From JBGAJN01 sp044224905 (lineage in GTDB: Bacteria; Verrucomicrobiota; Verrucomicrobiia; Limisphaerales; JBGAJN01), in the NCBI GenBank assembly GCA_044224905.1, contig JBGAJN010000001.1:1426001-1490000 (forward strand): DNA of 64,000 bases. The letters run 5' to 3'. Position 1 is the stretch's first letter, and each line of letters opens with the position of its first letter. Shown here in pieces: positions 53,858 through 63,800 of the stretch. The notes beneath the pieces are model-generated. The model made no database searches, was not told the DNA's origin, and saw only the letters and a program-made list of their open reading frames with translations. The translations under genes and the position numbers were made by a program.

Positions 53858-55975
53858 ATGAAAGCATTTTTATTCCTCGCGGGCGCGATTCTCGCGAACT
53901 TTGTCACTGTCGGAAACCTTCGCAGTGCCACGGTTACGAACGTGCCCACCCCGGGTTCGCTGGCGCTGGCGGATTATTTCCAAGCACAGACTGCGCAACT
54001 GGCCGACGCCTGCCTCAGCGAAATCAAGACGGTCGAAGACTGGAAGACGCAGCGCGAGACGTATCGCGAGCAGTTGCGCGAAATGCTGGGGCTTTCGCCA
54101 ATGCCGCCCCGAACGGAATTAAAGCCGCAGATCACCGGCCAATTGGATCACGGCGATTTCATCGTGGAGAAGTTGCATTTTCAATCGATGCCGCAGCTTT
54201 ACGTTACGGCGAACCTTTACCGGCCCAAGGTCGTCACGAAGCCGCTCCCTGCCGTGCTTTACGTGTGCGGTCACGGCGTCGTGAAAAGCAACGGTGTCAG
54301 CATGGGTAACAAGACGAGCTACCAGCATCATGGCGAATGGTTCGCGCGCCACGGCTACGTTTGTCTGACCATTGATACGATTCAACTTGGCGAACTCGAA
54401 GGCCTCCACCACGGCACGCATCATCTCGGCATGTGGTGGTGGAACTCGCGCGGTTACACGCCTGCCGGAGTGGAGGCTTGGAATGGCATTCGCGCGCTCG
54501 ACTATTTGCAATCACGTCCAGAGGTCGATGGCACGCGGCTGGGCGTCACGGGGCGATCCGGCGGCGGCGCGTATAGTTGGTGGATCGCCGCGCTCGATGA
54601 ACGCATAAAAGCCGCTGCGCCCGTCGCCGGCATCACCGATCTTCAAAACCACGTGGTCGATGGCGTGGTGCAGGGCCATTGCGACTGCATGTTCATGGTG
54701 AACACGTATCGCTGGGATTACGGGCAAGTTGCCGCGATGGTTGCGCCGCGCCCGCTCCTGATCTGCAACACCGACAAGGATTCCATCTTCCCGCTTGAAG
54801 GCGTAAATCGTGTTCACGCCAAGGCGCGGCAGGTTTATCGACTCTACGGCGCCGGGGAGAAGCTTGGCTTGCTGATCACCGAAGGTCCGCACAAGGACAC
54901 GCAGGATCTGCAAGTGCCAGTCTTTCGTTGGTTCAATCGATATCTCAAGGGCGAGGAACCGTTGATTGCCGCCGCCGCGGAGAAGTTTTACCCGACGACC
55001 GATCTCAAGGTGTTCAGCAGTCTGCCCAAAGATGAACGCACGACACGCATTCATGAAACGTTCGTTCCGCTCGCGGCGACGCCTGCCGTTCCGACCGATG
55101 CCGGTGAGTGGAAGCGTCAGCGTGACGAATTGATGCGGGCGTTGACGGAGAAATCCTTCCGCGGTTGGCCGGAGCAACCCGCACCGTTCGAAGTCAACGA
55201 AGCCTTTGTGGTGGTGCGCGATGGCGTTCGCTTTGCGGCGTATGACTTCACGAGTCAGGAATACGTTCATCTTCGGATGTATGTCGTCGATGCCGAGCGG
55301 CGCAGGCCCGAGCGCGTCACGATGCGCGTGCTCGACGAAAAGAATTGGCCTGGCTGGCTTGCGATGATGAACGAGGGTTTCGCGACCGAATTGGCGCACG
55401 AAAACGACGTTGCGCGAATGTTCACGAACACTCCGCCAGCGGGCGCGGCGCATCGACCCTCGCAGTTCGCGACGTTCAAGCGCGGGGTGAAGAACAACAA
55501 CACCGTGCTCGCTTTCCTCGCGCCACGCGGCGTCGGTTTGACCGCTTGGAATCCCACCGAGAAGCAAAAGCCGCACGTTCAGCGGCGCTTCATGTTGTTG
55601 GGGCAAACTCTCGAGGGGATGCGCGTGTGGGACATCCGCCGCGGCGCGGAAATGTTGAAAGGGTTGGAGTTGCTCAAGGACGTCCCGCTCGAAGTTGAGG
55701 CGGAGGGAAGCACGGCGGTGAACGCGATTTACGCGGCGTTGTTCGACAAGAATGTGACGCGATTGAAACTGCAATCACCGCCCGCGACGCATCGCGACGG
55801 TTCCGACTACCTCAACGTGTTGCGATTCCTCGACGTGCCACAGGCGGCCGCAATGGCTGCGGAGAAATGCGAGTTGCGAATTTCCAAAGCCGATCCGAAG
55901 CAGTGGGAATTTCCGCGCGCCGTGGCTGCGCGATTAAAGTGGCCTGCGGGGCAGATCGCGGTGGACGCGGATTGA
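53858..55975 (+). CDS. secreted alpha/beta hydrolase, acetyl xylan esterase-like
   Basis: 705 residues from the ATG of MKAFLFLAGAILANF, which begins a signal peptide. A more upstream ATG adds 25 residues without signal character. The alpha/beta hydrolase core is about residues 90-380: VLYVCGHG (oxyanion region), the nucleophile in GVTGRSGGGAYS, and probably His in TEGPHKDTQD. A second part, about 440-705, contains another hydrolase-like or accessory region (VRFAAYDFTSQEYVHLRM ... LAFLAPRGVGLTAWNP). Such two-part esterases act on plant or algal polysaccharides. The substrate is not deducible. Confidence 0.65.
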   Translation: MKAFLFLAGAILANFVTVGNLRSATVTNVPTPGSLALADYFQAQTAQLADACLSEIKTVEDWKTQRETYREQLREMLGLSPMPPRTELKPQITGQLDHGDFIVEKLHFQSMPQLYVTANLYRPKVVTKPLPAVLYVCGHGVVKSNGVSMGNKTSYQHHGEWFARHGYVCLTIDTIQLGELEGLHHGTHHLGMWWWNSRGYTPAGVEAWNGIRALDYLQSRPEVDGTRLGVTGRSGGGAYSWWIAALDERIKAAAPVAGITDLQNHVVDGVVQGHCDCMFMVNTYRWDYGQVAAMVAPRPLLICNTDKDSIFPLEGVNRVHAKARQVYRLYGAGEKLGLLITEGPHKDTQDLQVPVFRWFNRYLKGEEPLIAAAAEKFYPTTDLKVFSSLPKDERTTRIHETFVPLAATPAVPTDAGEWKRQRDELMRALTEKSFRGWPEQPAPFEVNEAFVVVRDGVRFAAYDFTSQEYVHLRMYVVDAERRRPERVTMRVLDEKNWPGWLAMMNEGFATELAHENDVARMFTNTPPAGAAHRPSQFATFKRGVKNNNTVLAFLAPRGVGLTAWNPTEKQKPHVQRRFMLLGQTLEGMRVWDIRRGAEMLKGLELLKDVPLEVEAEGSTAVNAIYAALFDKNVTRLKLQSPPATHRDGSDYLNVLRFLDVPQAAAMAAEKCELRISKADPKQWEFPRAVAARLKWPAGQIAVDAD

Positions 55976-56002
55976 GGACTCTCGCGTTGAATCGCATTTC
56001 GC

Positions 56003-56728
56003 CTATCGCCACCAATAGGTGAGCAACGGCGCATAGATCAAACTCGGGAGGTAGTTTGCCAGTTCGACTTTCTTTATTTCGAGGATGATCAGCGAGGTGC
56101 AGAACACCAGTATGCCGCCGGTGGCGTTGATCGAGTCCACGAGCGCAGCGTTGTTGAGCCATGACTCAAGGGATCTCGCTAGCAGTGTGAGTGTGCCTTG
56201 ATATGCCACGACGGGAATCACCGCACAGATCGCGCCCCAACCGAGCGTGGGCACCAAGCCCAGCGTGGCGAGGCCGTCCATGACACCTTTCACCGCGAGC
56301 GTTTTGAAGTTCCCGTTTAATCCGTCCTGCAACGAACCCAACAGAGCCATCGGCCCGACGCAGAAGAGGAGGGTGCACGTTACGAAGCCCTCGCTGAAGC
56401 GTGAAGCGTTGGGGTCGTTGGCGTTTTTTCCGGCGAGGCCTTGCTTGGCGTATTGGCCAAGTCGATTCAGGCCACGCTGGAGCCGAAGCAAGTTGCCGGT
56501 GAAATTGCCGAGCATCAGCGACAGCATCATGATGCCGAGCTGTTTCATCACGGAACCGAACGAACCGTGAATCGCCTGCCAGGTGGTGCTCAGCCCGACG
56601 TAGACGACGAGGATGCCGAGTAAACCTTTGATGGCGTTCTGTTGGGCCAGCGAAAGCTTTTTGGCAACGGTCAGCCCGAGAATCCCGCCGAGCAGAATGG
56701 CCGCCGCGTTAATGATGGTTCCGAGCAC
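56003..56728 (-). CDS. DUF554 family membrane protein
   Basis: 241 residues, seven or so hydrophobic segments. It begins MLGTIINAAAILLGGILGL, the typical DUF554 start, and contains EGFVTCTLLFCVGPMALLGS and DGLATLGLVPTLGWGAICAV. The family (E. coli-type YdfK/YqgA relatives) is probably a transporter of unknown substrate. It is convergent with the esterase gene. Confidence 0.85.
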   Translation of the reverse strand: MLGTIINAAAILLGGILGLTVAKKLSLAQQNAIKGLLGILVVYVGLSTTWQAIHGSFGSVMKQLGIMMLSLMLGNFTGNLLRLQRGLNRLGQYAKQGLAGKNANDPNASRFSEGFVTCTLLFCVGPMALLGSLQDGLNGNFKTLAVKGVMDGLATLGLVPTLGWGAICAVIPVVAYQGTLTLLARSLESWLNNAALVDSINATGGILVFCTSLIILEIKKVELANYLPSLIYAPLLTYWWR

Positions 56729-56839
56729 GCGTGGAGGTTTAGAGTTCGCGTCTCAAGGTTCAAGGCTCAAAGTTTCAAGTTGCCGAAATTCGTCGTTGCA
56801 ATTGGCCGGGAGTATCGGCACATTTTCGCTCCCTTGGTT

Positions 56840-56916
56840 CGGGGCGTAGCGTAGCCTGGTAGCGCGCTTGTTTCGGGTACAAGAGGTCGTGAGTTCGAAT
56901 CTCACCGCCCCGACCA
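56840..56916 (+). tRNA. tRNA-Pro (CGG)
   Basis: Acceptor CGGGGCG pairs with CGCCCCG. The D-arm is GCGTAGCCTGGTAGCGC, the anticodon stem CTTGT / ACAAG has loop TTCGGGT (anticodon CGG), the T-arm has GTTCGAATC, discriminator A, and CCA is encoded. C1-G72 and A73 fit prolyl-tRNA. Confidence 0.96.
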
Positions 56917-57015
56917 TTTTGGGATTATCTCCGTTATTTCTAACGGATATGTTTAGGAAGGCTTGAGTAGCCGAGCGGTCTAGCGAGCAAACAAAAATCG
57001 CCGGACCTTGAGGAG

Positions 57016-60000
57016 TTAGAACACTTGGAACCATTCCGCGGACTCGATCATTTCACTCCAGTCGTAGAGCTCCAGGGAGAGCATTAAAGCGATTTTTTGA
57101 ATCGTCCCTCGCTGCCCAGTTTCGTTCGGCGAATCGTCGTGGCGGATATGATGCAACGCCGCGTTCATCTCGGCCGCCAGATTCTTGACGTGCGGCTCTT
57201 CGAGCATCGAAAAATGGTCGCCCTGCACCTCGATGATTTTCAATCCGAGCTTAAAATGTCCGTCCCAGCCGAGGCTGCGGTCATTGCGATGAAATCCCGA
57301 AAGCGTGTGGTGAACCCGAAAAAGCACGCACGGGGTATCAATCGGTTCCGGTTGGTACTGACGTGCGGCCGGGTCGTAGATTTTTTCCAACGTCTTCCAT
57401 TTTGTTGCGACCGTTTCGTCAATTTGGGAAGCAATCTGCGCGACCGAATGGGTTGGCGTCGTCGTGTTTGTCGCGCGGCCAGATTGCGGGAGGAATTTGT
57501 CTCGCGCGCGGTTCAGAAAGTAACTCAAACCGCCGATGCGGGCGTTGCGAACATGGAACGGCAGCCGGTTTTTGAACCACCAGCCAAATGGGCGAGGGCC
57601 TGCTTCTTGGTCAAACCAGCCCGCAGGTCGGTGTCCGACTTCGGTATCAAGCAGGAAGACGCATTGTACTTTGCGCCCGAGAAGCTGTAGTTGGCGGGCG
57701 ACTTCGAATGCGAGCAATCCGTTGAAAGAGTGACCGGCCAGCAGGCAAGGTTCTTTGGGTTGCTTTTCTTGGATTAGCCGGACGTGGGCCGTTGCCAGTT
57801 CCTCGATTGTGGGCAGACCGGTCGCCTGATCTCTGGCCGCCGAATGCAACACCTTTTCCGCCACGGGAACCACAGTAGCACATACCGGCCACTCGCTATC
57901 CAGTTGGCGGGCCAGTTGAAATTCGGTAATTCCGCCTTCCTGATAAATGAAGAACAGCGTGGTTGACCCAGTCCCCGGTTGAATTTCAATCAGTTTTGGA
58001 GTGCGTTGTCGGTGGCTTTGATTCGTCAGCACCGTGGCGAGACCCTCGATGGTCGGATACTGGAACAGGTCCAGCACACTCAAGGTGACCTTCATGGAGT
58101 GGTTGATCTCGCTGATCAATTGCACTGCCAGCAATGAATGGCCTCCCAACTCAAAAAAGTTATCCCGTATGTTGATGGCCATGCGCCCGAAAACTTTCTT
58201 CCAAACAGCTGCGATGGACGTCTCCGTGTCGTTGCGTGGGATCAGCGGGGTTTCCTCGGAGTGGCTGATGGTAGGTTGCTCCGGTGCCGGAAGGGAATGT
58301 CGATCCAATTTGCCATTGGCGGTCAGCGGCAGCGAGTCGAGGACGACGTAAGCTGTCGGCACCATGTAGTCAGGGAGGCGTTCGGCCAACAGTTGACGCA
58401 GCGAATTGGTCGATGGCTTGATGCCCGGCCGGGGGACGACGTAGGCGACCAATTGACGCCCCAGCGATCCGTCGTTACGCGCGATGACCACCGCCTGAGC
58501 GACATCTGGCAGGGCTATTAGCGCAGCCTCGATTTCGCCGGGTTCGATTCGGAACCCGCGAATCTTGATCTGATGATCGGCGCGGCCAAGAAACTCCAGA
58601 ACTCCGTCGGGTCGCCAGCGCGCCAGGTCGCCGGTGCGATACATCACGCTGTCCGGCCGGATTCCGTAAGGGTCCGCGATAAATCTCTCGGTGGTGAGAT
58701 CTGCTCGTCCGAGATAGCCGGCTCCGATTTGTGCTCCGCCGATGAACAGTTCGCCGATCGCCCCGATGGGGAGCGGTTGCAGTGAATCGTCCAACACGTA
58801 GAGCCGCGTATTAGGCGTGGGGGAACCGATAGGAACGTCCCTGGATAGATCATCGGCGGAGTTCAGTTCGTAAACGCAGCAACCTACGACCGTTTCCGTC
58901 GGTCCGTATTCGTTGAAGATGCGCAGGGCCGGCGCATGTTGACGCCAGTACGCGGCGAGATGTCCGGGTAAGGCTTCTCCGCCGACGACGAAGGTGCGCG
59001 CGCGAACGTTGGCGGCACGGGGACCGAGCAAGCCGCGCAAAGCTTCGAGATGCGCCGGGGTGAGTTTCACCAACGTGAGCTCACGTCCGCTCGCGAGCAG
59101 TTCCGCCAAGGCTTCGATTTGTCCTTGCTCAGGTAGCAAGATGATCGGGCGACCGGCGATGAGCGGCAGATACAAGCTGGTGACGGTGGCGTCGAAAGCG
59201 ATCGGCGTATTGACGGGAGCGCCTTCGCCTTTTTGGGTTTCGTACAACCGGCCGGCCCAGTCGAGGTAGTGGTTCAGTTCTCGATGGCGGATGACCACGC
59301 CTTTTGGGGTGCCGGTGGAGCCCGAAGTGTAAATGACGTACGCTGCATGTTCCGGCTTGAGCGCGGTTCGACGATCCTCGTCAGTTGGATTTCGTGTAGG
59401 TAGTGTCGCTAATAGATCCAGCGTACTTGGTGCGTCCAAGTTGAGGGCATCGGTGGACTTGGGTAAGCGGCTGCGAAGCGTCGTAGTGGTGAGGATGTCG
59501 ACGGGTTCAGCGTCGTTGATCATCTGAGCAATGCGAGCCTCAGGGTGACGCGGGTCGAGCGGAAGGTATGCGGCTCCGGCTTTCAACGTAGCCAGCAGGG
59601 CGACGACCATATCGACGGACTGATCCAGAGCAATGCCAACAAGATTCCCCGGTCCGGCACCGAGCCCAATCAAATGATGGGCCAAGCGATTCGCTCGCGT
59701 ATTCAGCTCGCTGAACGAAAGCGATTCGTTGCCGCTAATCACGGCGACAGCTTCGGGTGTTCGCGCAACTTGCGTTTCGAACAGTGCGGGTAGAAATGCT
59801 TCGGGAACCGGACGTGCGTTCGCGTTGAACTCCTCGATCAACTTCCGCCGCTCTTCCACGCCCACAATCACGAAGTGATTCAGCGGTGCATCCAGCGCAG
59901 CTTCATCCAACCGACTGAGCAATGCGAGGAACCGGTGCCGGTGCCTTTCCAGATCGTCTGCGGTGTAGTGATCCGAATTAGCCTCAAACTCGATCGTTAG

Positions 60001-60546
60001 ACTAGTCGCATCGTCGTGCTCGGAAAAATGCAAGGTCAGGTCTTCGACGGGGCCAAGCGCAAGCGGTTGGGTGGGCGTTGATTGCCCTGCAAAATACGAA
60101 CCTGCCGTGTAGGGAATAGAATGGATGGATATCCGCGCCGCTCCCGGAACAACTTCCGGCGTGGCCCTACGGAACACTTGTTCGGCCTCGAACCAAACGC
60201 GAACAATCTGGTCGAGAAATCGCGAGAAACATTCCTGGGGGTCGGCGTTGAGTCGGATTGGTAGAGCTTCACCTAAGGCGCCAGCGGGCGCGCCATCTGG
60301 ATGCCGGCCGGTTTGGGAAGTGGTGACGGCGAATGCCAAGTTTTTCGCGTTGGTGAATCGATGGAGATACAACGCCATGGCTGCCGTGATGATTTGCGGC
60401 AGTCGGGCTCCCAAATTTGCCCCCGCAGAACGTACTCTTGCCGCGCAATTGGCCGGAAGGATTCCGGTAGAGCGAATGCTTCCCGGAGAAATCGTCCCAA
60501 ACGATTGCTTCGAATCTCTTGAACGCGTTGGCTTCGAGGTGCTCAC
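57016..60546 (-). CDS. single-module NRPS (half C)-A-PCP-TE
   Basis: 1176 residues from a GTG start; a stop lies 48 bases upstream in frame. Residues 1-200: only the second half of a condensation domain (LPQIITAAMALYLHRFTNAK), with no HHxxxDG motif. Adenylation domain about 245-745: YVIYTSGSTGTPKGVV, NEYGPTE, YRTGDLARWRPDG, GRADHQIKIRGFRIEPGEIE. Carrier DNFFELGGHSLLAVQL holds the phosphopantetheine Ser. The thioesterase has the nucleophile in LAGHSFNG, Asp in FLLDTE and His in GDHFSML. The substrate pocket reads about D-A-T-K-V-G-E-V-G, resembling Asn codes. It follows a paralogous NRPS gene and is probably co-transcribed with it. A complete upstream domain is missing, so it is either a specialised stand-alone enzyme or 5'-truncated. 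Confidence 0.85.
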   Translation of the reverse strand: MSTSKPTRSRDSKQSFGTISPGSIRSTGILPANCAARVRSAGANLGARLPQIITAAMALYLHRFTNAKNLAFAVTTSQTGRHPDGAPAGALGEALPIRLNADPQECFSRFLDQIVRVWFEAEQVFRRATPEVVPGAARISIHSIPYTAGSYFAGQSTPTQPLALGPVEDLTLHFSEHDDATSLTIEFEANSDHYTADDLERHRHRFLALLSRLDEAALDAPLNHFVIVGVEERRKLIEEFNANARPVPEAFLPALFETQVARTPEAVAVISGNESLSFSELNTRANRLAHHLIGLGAGPGNLVGIALDQSVDMVVALLATLKAGAAYLPLDPRHPEARIAQMINDAEPVDILTTTTLRSRLPKSTDALNLDAPSTLDLLATLPTRNPTDEDRRTALKPEHAAYVIYTSGSTGTPKGVVIRHRELNHYLDWAGRLYETQKGEGAPVNTPIAFDATVTSLYLPLIAGRPIILLPEQGQIEALAELLASGRELTLVKLTPAHLEALRGLLGPRAANVRARTFVVGGEALPGHLAAYWRQHAPALRIFNEYGPTETVVGCCVYELNSADDLSRDVPIGSPTPNTRLYVLDDSLQPLPIGAIGELFIGGAQIGAGYLGRADLTTERFIADPYGIRPDSVMYRTGDLARWRPDGVLEFLGRADHQIKIRGFRIEPGEIEAALIALPDVAQAVVIARNDGSLGRQLVAYVVPRPGIKPSTNSLRQLLAERLPDYMVPTAYVVLDSLPLTANGKLDRHSLPAPEQPTISHSEETPLIPRNDTETSIAAVWKKVFGRMAINIRDNFFELGGHSLLAVQLISEINHSMKVTLSVLDLFQYPTIEGLATVLTNQSHRQRTPKLIEIQPGTGSTTLFFIYQEGGITEFQLARQLDSEWPVCATVVPVAEKVLHSAARDQATGLPTIEELATAHVRLIQEKQPKEPCLLAGHSFNGLLAFEVARQLQLLGRKVQCVFLLDTEVGHRPAGWFDQEAGPRPFGWWFKNRLPFHVRNARIGGLSYFLNRARDKFLPQSGRATNTTTPTHSVAQIASQIDETVATKWKTLEKIYDPAARQYQPEPIDTPCVLFRVHHTLSGFHRNDRSLGWDGHFKLGLKIIEVQGDHFSMLEEPHVKNLAAEMNAALHHIRHDDSPNETGQRGTIQKIALMLSLELYDWSEMIESAEWFQVF

Positions 60547-60839
60547 GTGGTCTTTAACTACCTCGTCTGTAGCCGAGATGTGCTTAAATGTTTTTTAGTT
60601 CGCATCTGCTTGCGGAGAATTGATAGTCCCTCCGTCGACATTACGACGATGCCATCAGTATCGTAGACGGCCGGAAACTGCAATCTTGGATAACGCTTAG
60701 TGAGTTCAATTCCCGTGGACACCTCAGCGAAAACGAGCCGGTGGGATCGCGTCTAGCCAATCGCCTAGTTTTAGACTTCCTCTGTTGGCGGATGCCGAGT
60801 CGGCTTTCAATTTTATCGTTCGAATCGCTTTGCCGAGCG
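60547..60839 (-). other. gap between the two NRPS genes
   Basis: 293 bases with no recognised gene. On the minus strand a 54-codon open frame (60558-60722, GTG start, containing FPAVYDTDGIVVMSTEG) ends 11 bases before the downstream NRPS start. I do not recognise it, and the first half of a condensation domain is not visible in any frame I checked. Nothing else is seen. Confidence 0.3.
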
Positions 60840-63800
60840 TCAGCAGATTACAAGCGATTCGGCGCATTCTAACACGTCGCTCATTTCGAGTATTTTTACG
60901 GCACTCACGTGCATCAACTTTCTAAACGCCACCTTCGAAGCTTTCGCGGGTTCTTGGCGGCGCGTGGTGATCCTCGCCAAAGCGAAACTGAGTTGTTTTG
61001 CCAATGAGTTCACGTGTGGGGTTTCCAGCATCGAAAAATGGTTCCCGGATACTTCGATGATTTCCAATCCCTGTTGAAAATTCCCCTCCCAGCCCAAGCT
61101 TCGATCGCTGAAATAGATGCCGGAAAGAGTCTCTCGCACCCGAAACAGGATGCCGCGGGTTTCGATCGGTTGCGGGCGGTATTGTCGCGCCGCCGGGTCG
61201 TAAATATTCTCCAAAGCCTTCCACGTACTGTTGGTGTTTTCCTCAACTTGAGAGCGGGCTTGCAATGCTGGACCGGCTGCCGGGGCCGATTTGGTCCAGC
61301 GACGGGATATGGCGAGAAATTTAACTTTGATCCGTTTGAGGAAGTAACCGAGCCCGCCGACCCGGGCGTTGCGGATATGGAATGGCAGCCGGTTCTTAAA
61401 CCACCAGCCAAACGAACGGCCGGCCGCCTCTGGTTCAACCCATCCGGCTGGTCGATAACCAACTTCAGTATCGAGCAGGAAGATGCTCTCGATCTTGCGG
61501 CCAAGCAGCTGTAATTGCCGGGCGATTTCGTAAGCCAGCAGGCCATTGAACGAGTGCCCAGCCAGCATGCATGGGCCGTGGGGGCGCTCGTCTTGAATCA
61601 GACGCACGTGCACAGCGGCCAGCTCCTCCAAAGTTGGCAGGCGGGCGGTTTGATTGGCGGTAGCTCTCTGCATTACGCTTTCGGACATGGGAACCACGGT
61701 GGCGAACAGCGGCGCGTCGTGCTCCAATAGGTGCGCTAGCCGGAATTCGTCGAGACCGCCCTCCTGATAGATGAAGATAAGAGAAGACGAACCGCGGCCT
61801 GGGCGTAACTGAATGATCTTGGGTTCGCGTTCGATCTGCTTATTGGCTTTCAACGTGCGAGCCAACTCTTCGATCGTCGGACATTGGAACAATTCGAGGG
61901 CGCGCAATTCAACATTGAGCGCTCGGTTGATCTCGTTGACCAGTTGGACTGCCAGCAGCGAATGGCCCCCTAGTTCAAAAAAATTATCGCGGACGCCTAC
62001 GACTGGTAGATTGAACACTTTTTTCCAAATTGTGGCGAGTTCGTGTTCAATTGGATTGCGAGGGATAACTGAAGCATCGCCAAGTTCGTGGTGGCAGGAT
62101 TGGGGCGCGGGAAGCGCCTGGCGGTCGACTTTACCGTTGGGCGTCAACGGGAGCGCATTGAGCACGACCATCGCAGTGGGCACCATATAGGTGGGTAGGC
62201 GCTTGGCGATTTCCCGCCGGATAGTTGAAGTGTCGAGCTTGCAATTTGGAGCAGGGACTAAGTAAGCCACTAGGTGACGTCCCTTATAGCCGTCGTCACG
62301 CGCAATCACTGTCGCTTGTGCAACCGATGGCTGCTCGGTCAGGACGGATTCAATTTCACCCGGTTCGACGCGGAAGCCCCGGATCTTTACTTGATGATCC
62401 GCGCGCCCGAGAAACTCGATTGTGCCATCGGATTGCCACCGTGCCAGGTCGCCGGTTTTGTACAAGCGGTTGTCCCTACCTTGTTTGAAGGGGTGAGGGA
62501 CAAATCGTTCGGCAGTGAGTTCCGGTCGGTTTCGATATCCGCGGGCCAGGCAAACTCCACCGATGCACAACTCGCCAACGCCTCCCTGCGGCACCAGGTC
62601 GTTGTAATTGTCCAACAAATGTATTTCACAGTTGTTCAGCGGACGACCGATGGACGGCAGGTCCGGCCAATTCGCGGGATTGCCTTCCAGCAGGTAGGCC
62701 GTGACCACGTGGGCTTCGGTGGGGCCATAGTGATTCCAGAGATTGCATCCCGGCATCTGTCCGAAGAAACGGCGTATGCTGGGGCCGATGCGGAGTTGCT
62801 CTCCCGCAATTATCACCTCTTTCAACTGAACTCGCGGGCTGGCGGGATCCATTGCGATTTCCGCGAGGCGTTCAAGCATGACGAATGGCAGGAATAGTCG
62901 GTCGATTTGCGTTTCCGCGATCACTCGCAACAGCGCAGCCGGATCCTTTCGCGTTTCTTCGGCAATGAGGACAAGGGTTCCACCGGAAGCCCACGTGGAG
63001 AAAATTTCTTGAAACGACACGTCGAAACCGAGGTTCGCGAACTGCAGGGTGCGGTTTCCTGATTGCATCGCCGAAGTCGAACATTGCCAATCGATCAAGT
63101 TCATCAGCGCTCGATGCGGCATCTCGACCCCCTTGGGCTGGCCGGTCGAACCTGACGTGTACAGGACGTAAGCTAAGTTGTCCGGAGTGCTTGTCGGTTC
63201 GGGATTCAAGTCGGTTTCCCGCGCAATCCGCAATTGCAATACATCGAGGTCAATTACCTGCAGCGAAGTTTGTTCGTTGCCGTGCCACTGCCGTAGGAGT
63301 GCAGTGTACGGCGGCGCGGTGAGAGCTACTTTGCAGGCGGCATCGCGCGCGAGGAATTGGAGTCGCTTTTCCGGAAGGCTGGAATCCAGCGGCACGTACA
63401 CTCCGCCCGCTTTTAGAATACCCAGTACCGCGACCATCATCTCCACGGAACGATTCAGATAGACCGCAACCGGTACGTCGGGACCCACCCCAATAGATCG
63501 CAGGTAGTGCGCGAGACGGTTGGCTTGGCGATTCAATTGGTCGTACGAGAGAGATATATTTCCGTATACCACCGCCGGATTGTCCGGCGTTCGCGCCGCT
63601 TGCGCTTCGAACAGCTCGGGTAAAATCGCATCTGAAATGGGCCGTGCGGTGTTATTGAATTCGTCGATCAAAGTGCGGCGTTCTTCGGCGTCAATAATTG
63701 AAAAGCTTCTCAGGGCTGCGTGTTGGGCTCGTTCATCGAGTCTCCCGAGTAACGCGATCAAGCGTCGCTGGTGCTTTTCCAACGCATCAGTCGTGTAGTG

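Noticed and set aside
60558..60722. 54-codon open frame just upstream of the downstream NRPS
   Set aside because: It has a natural-looking composition but no recognised family, a GTG start and no other support, so I did not call it a gene.
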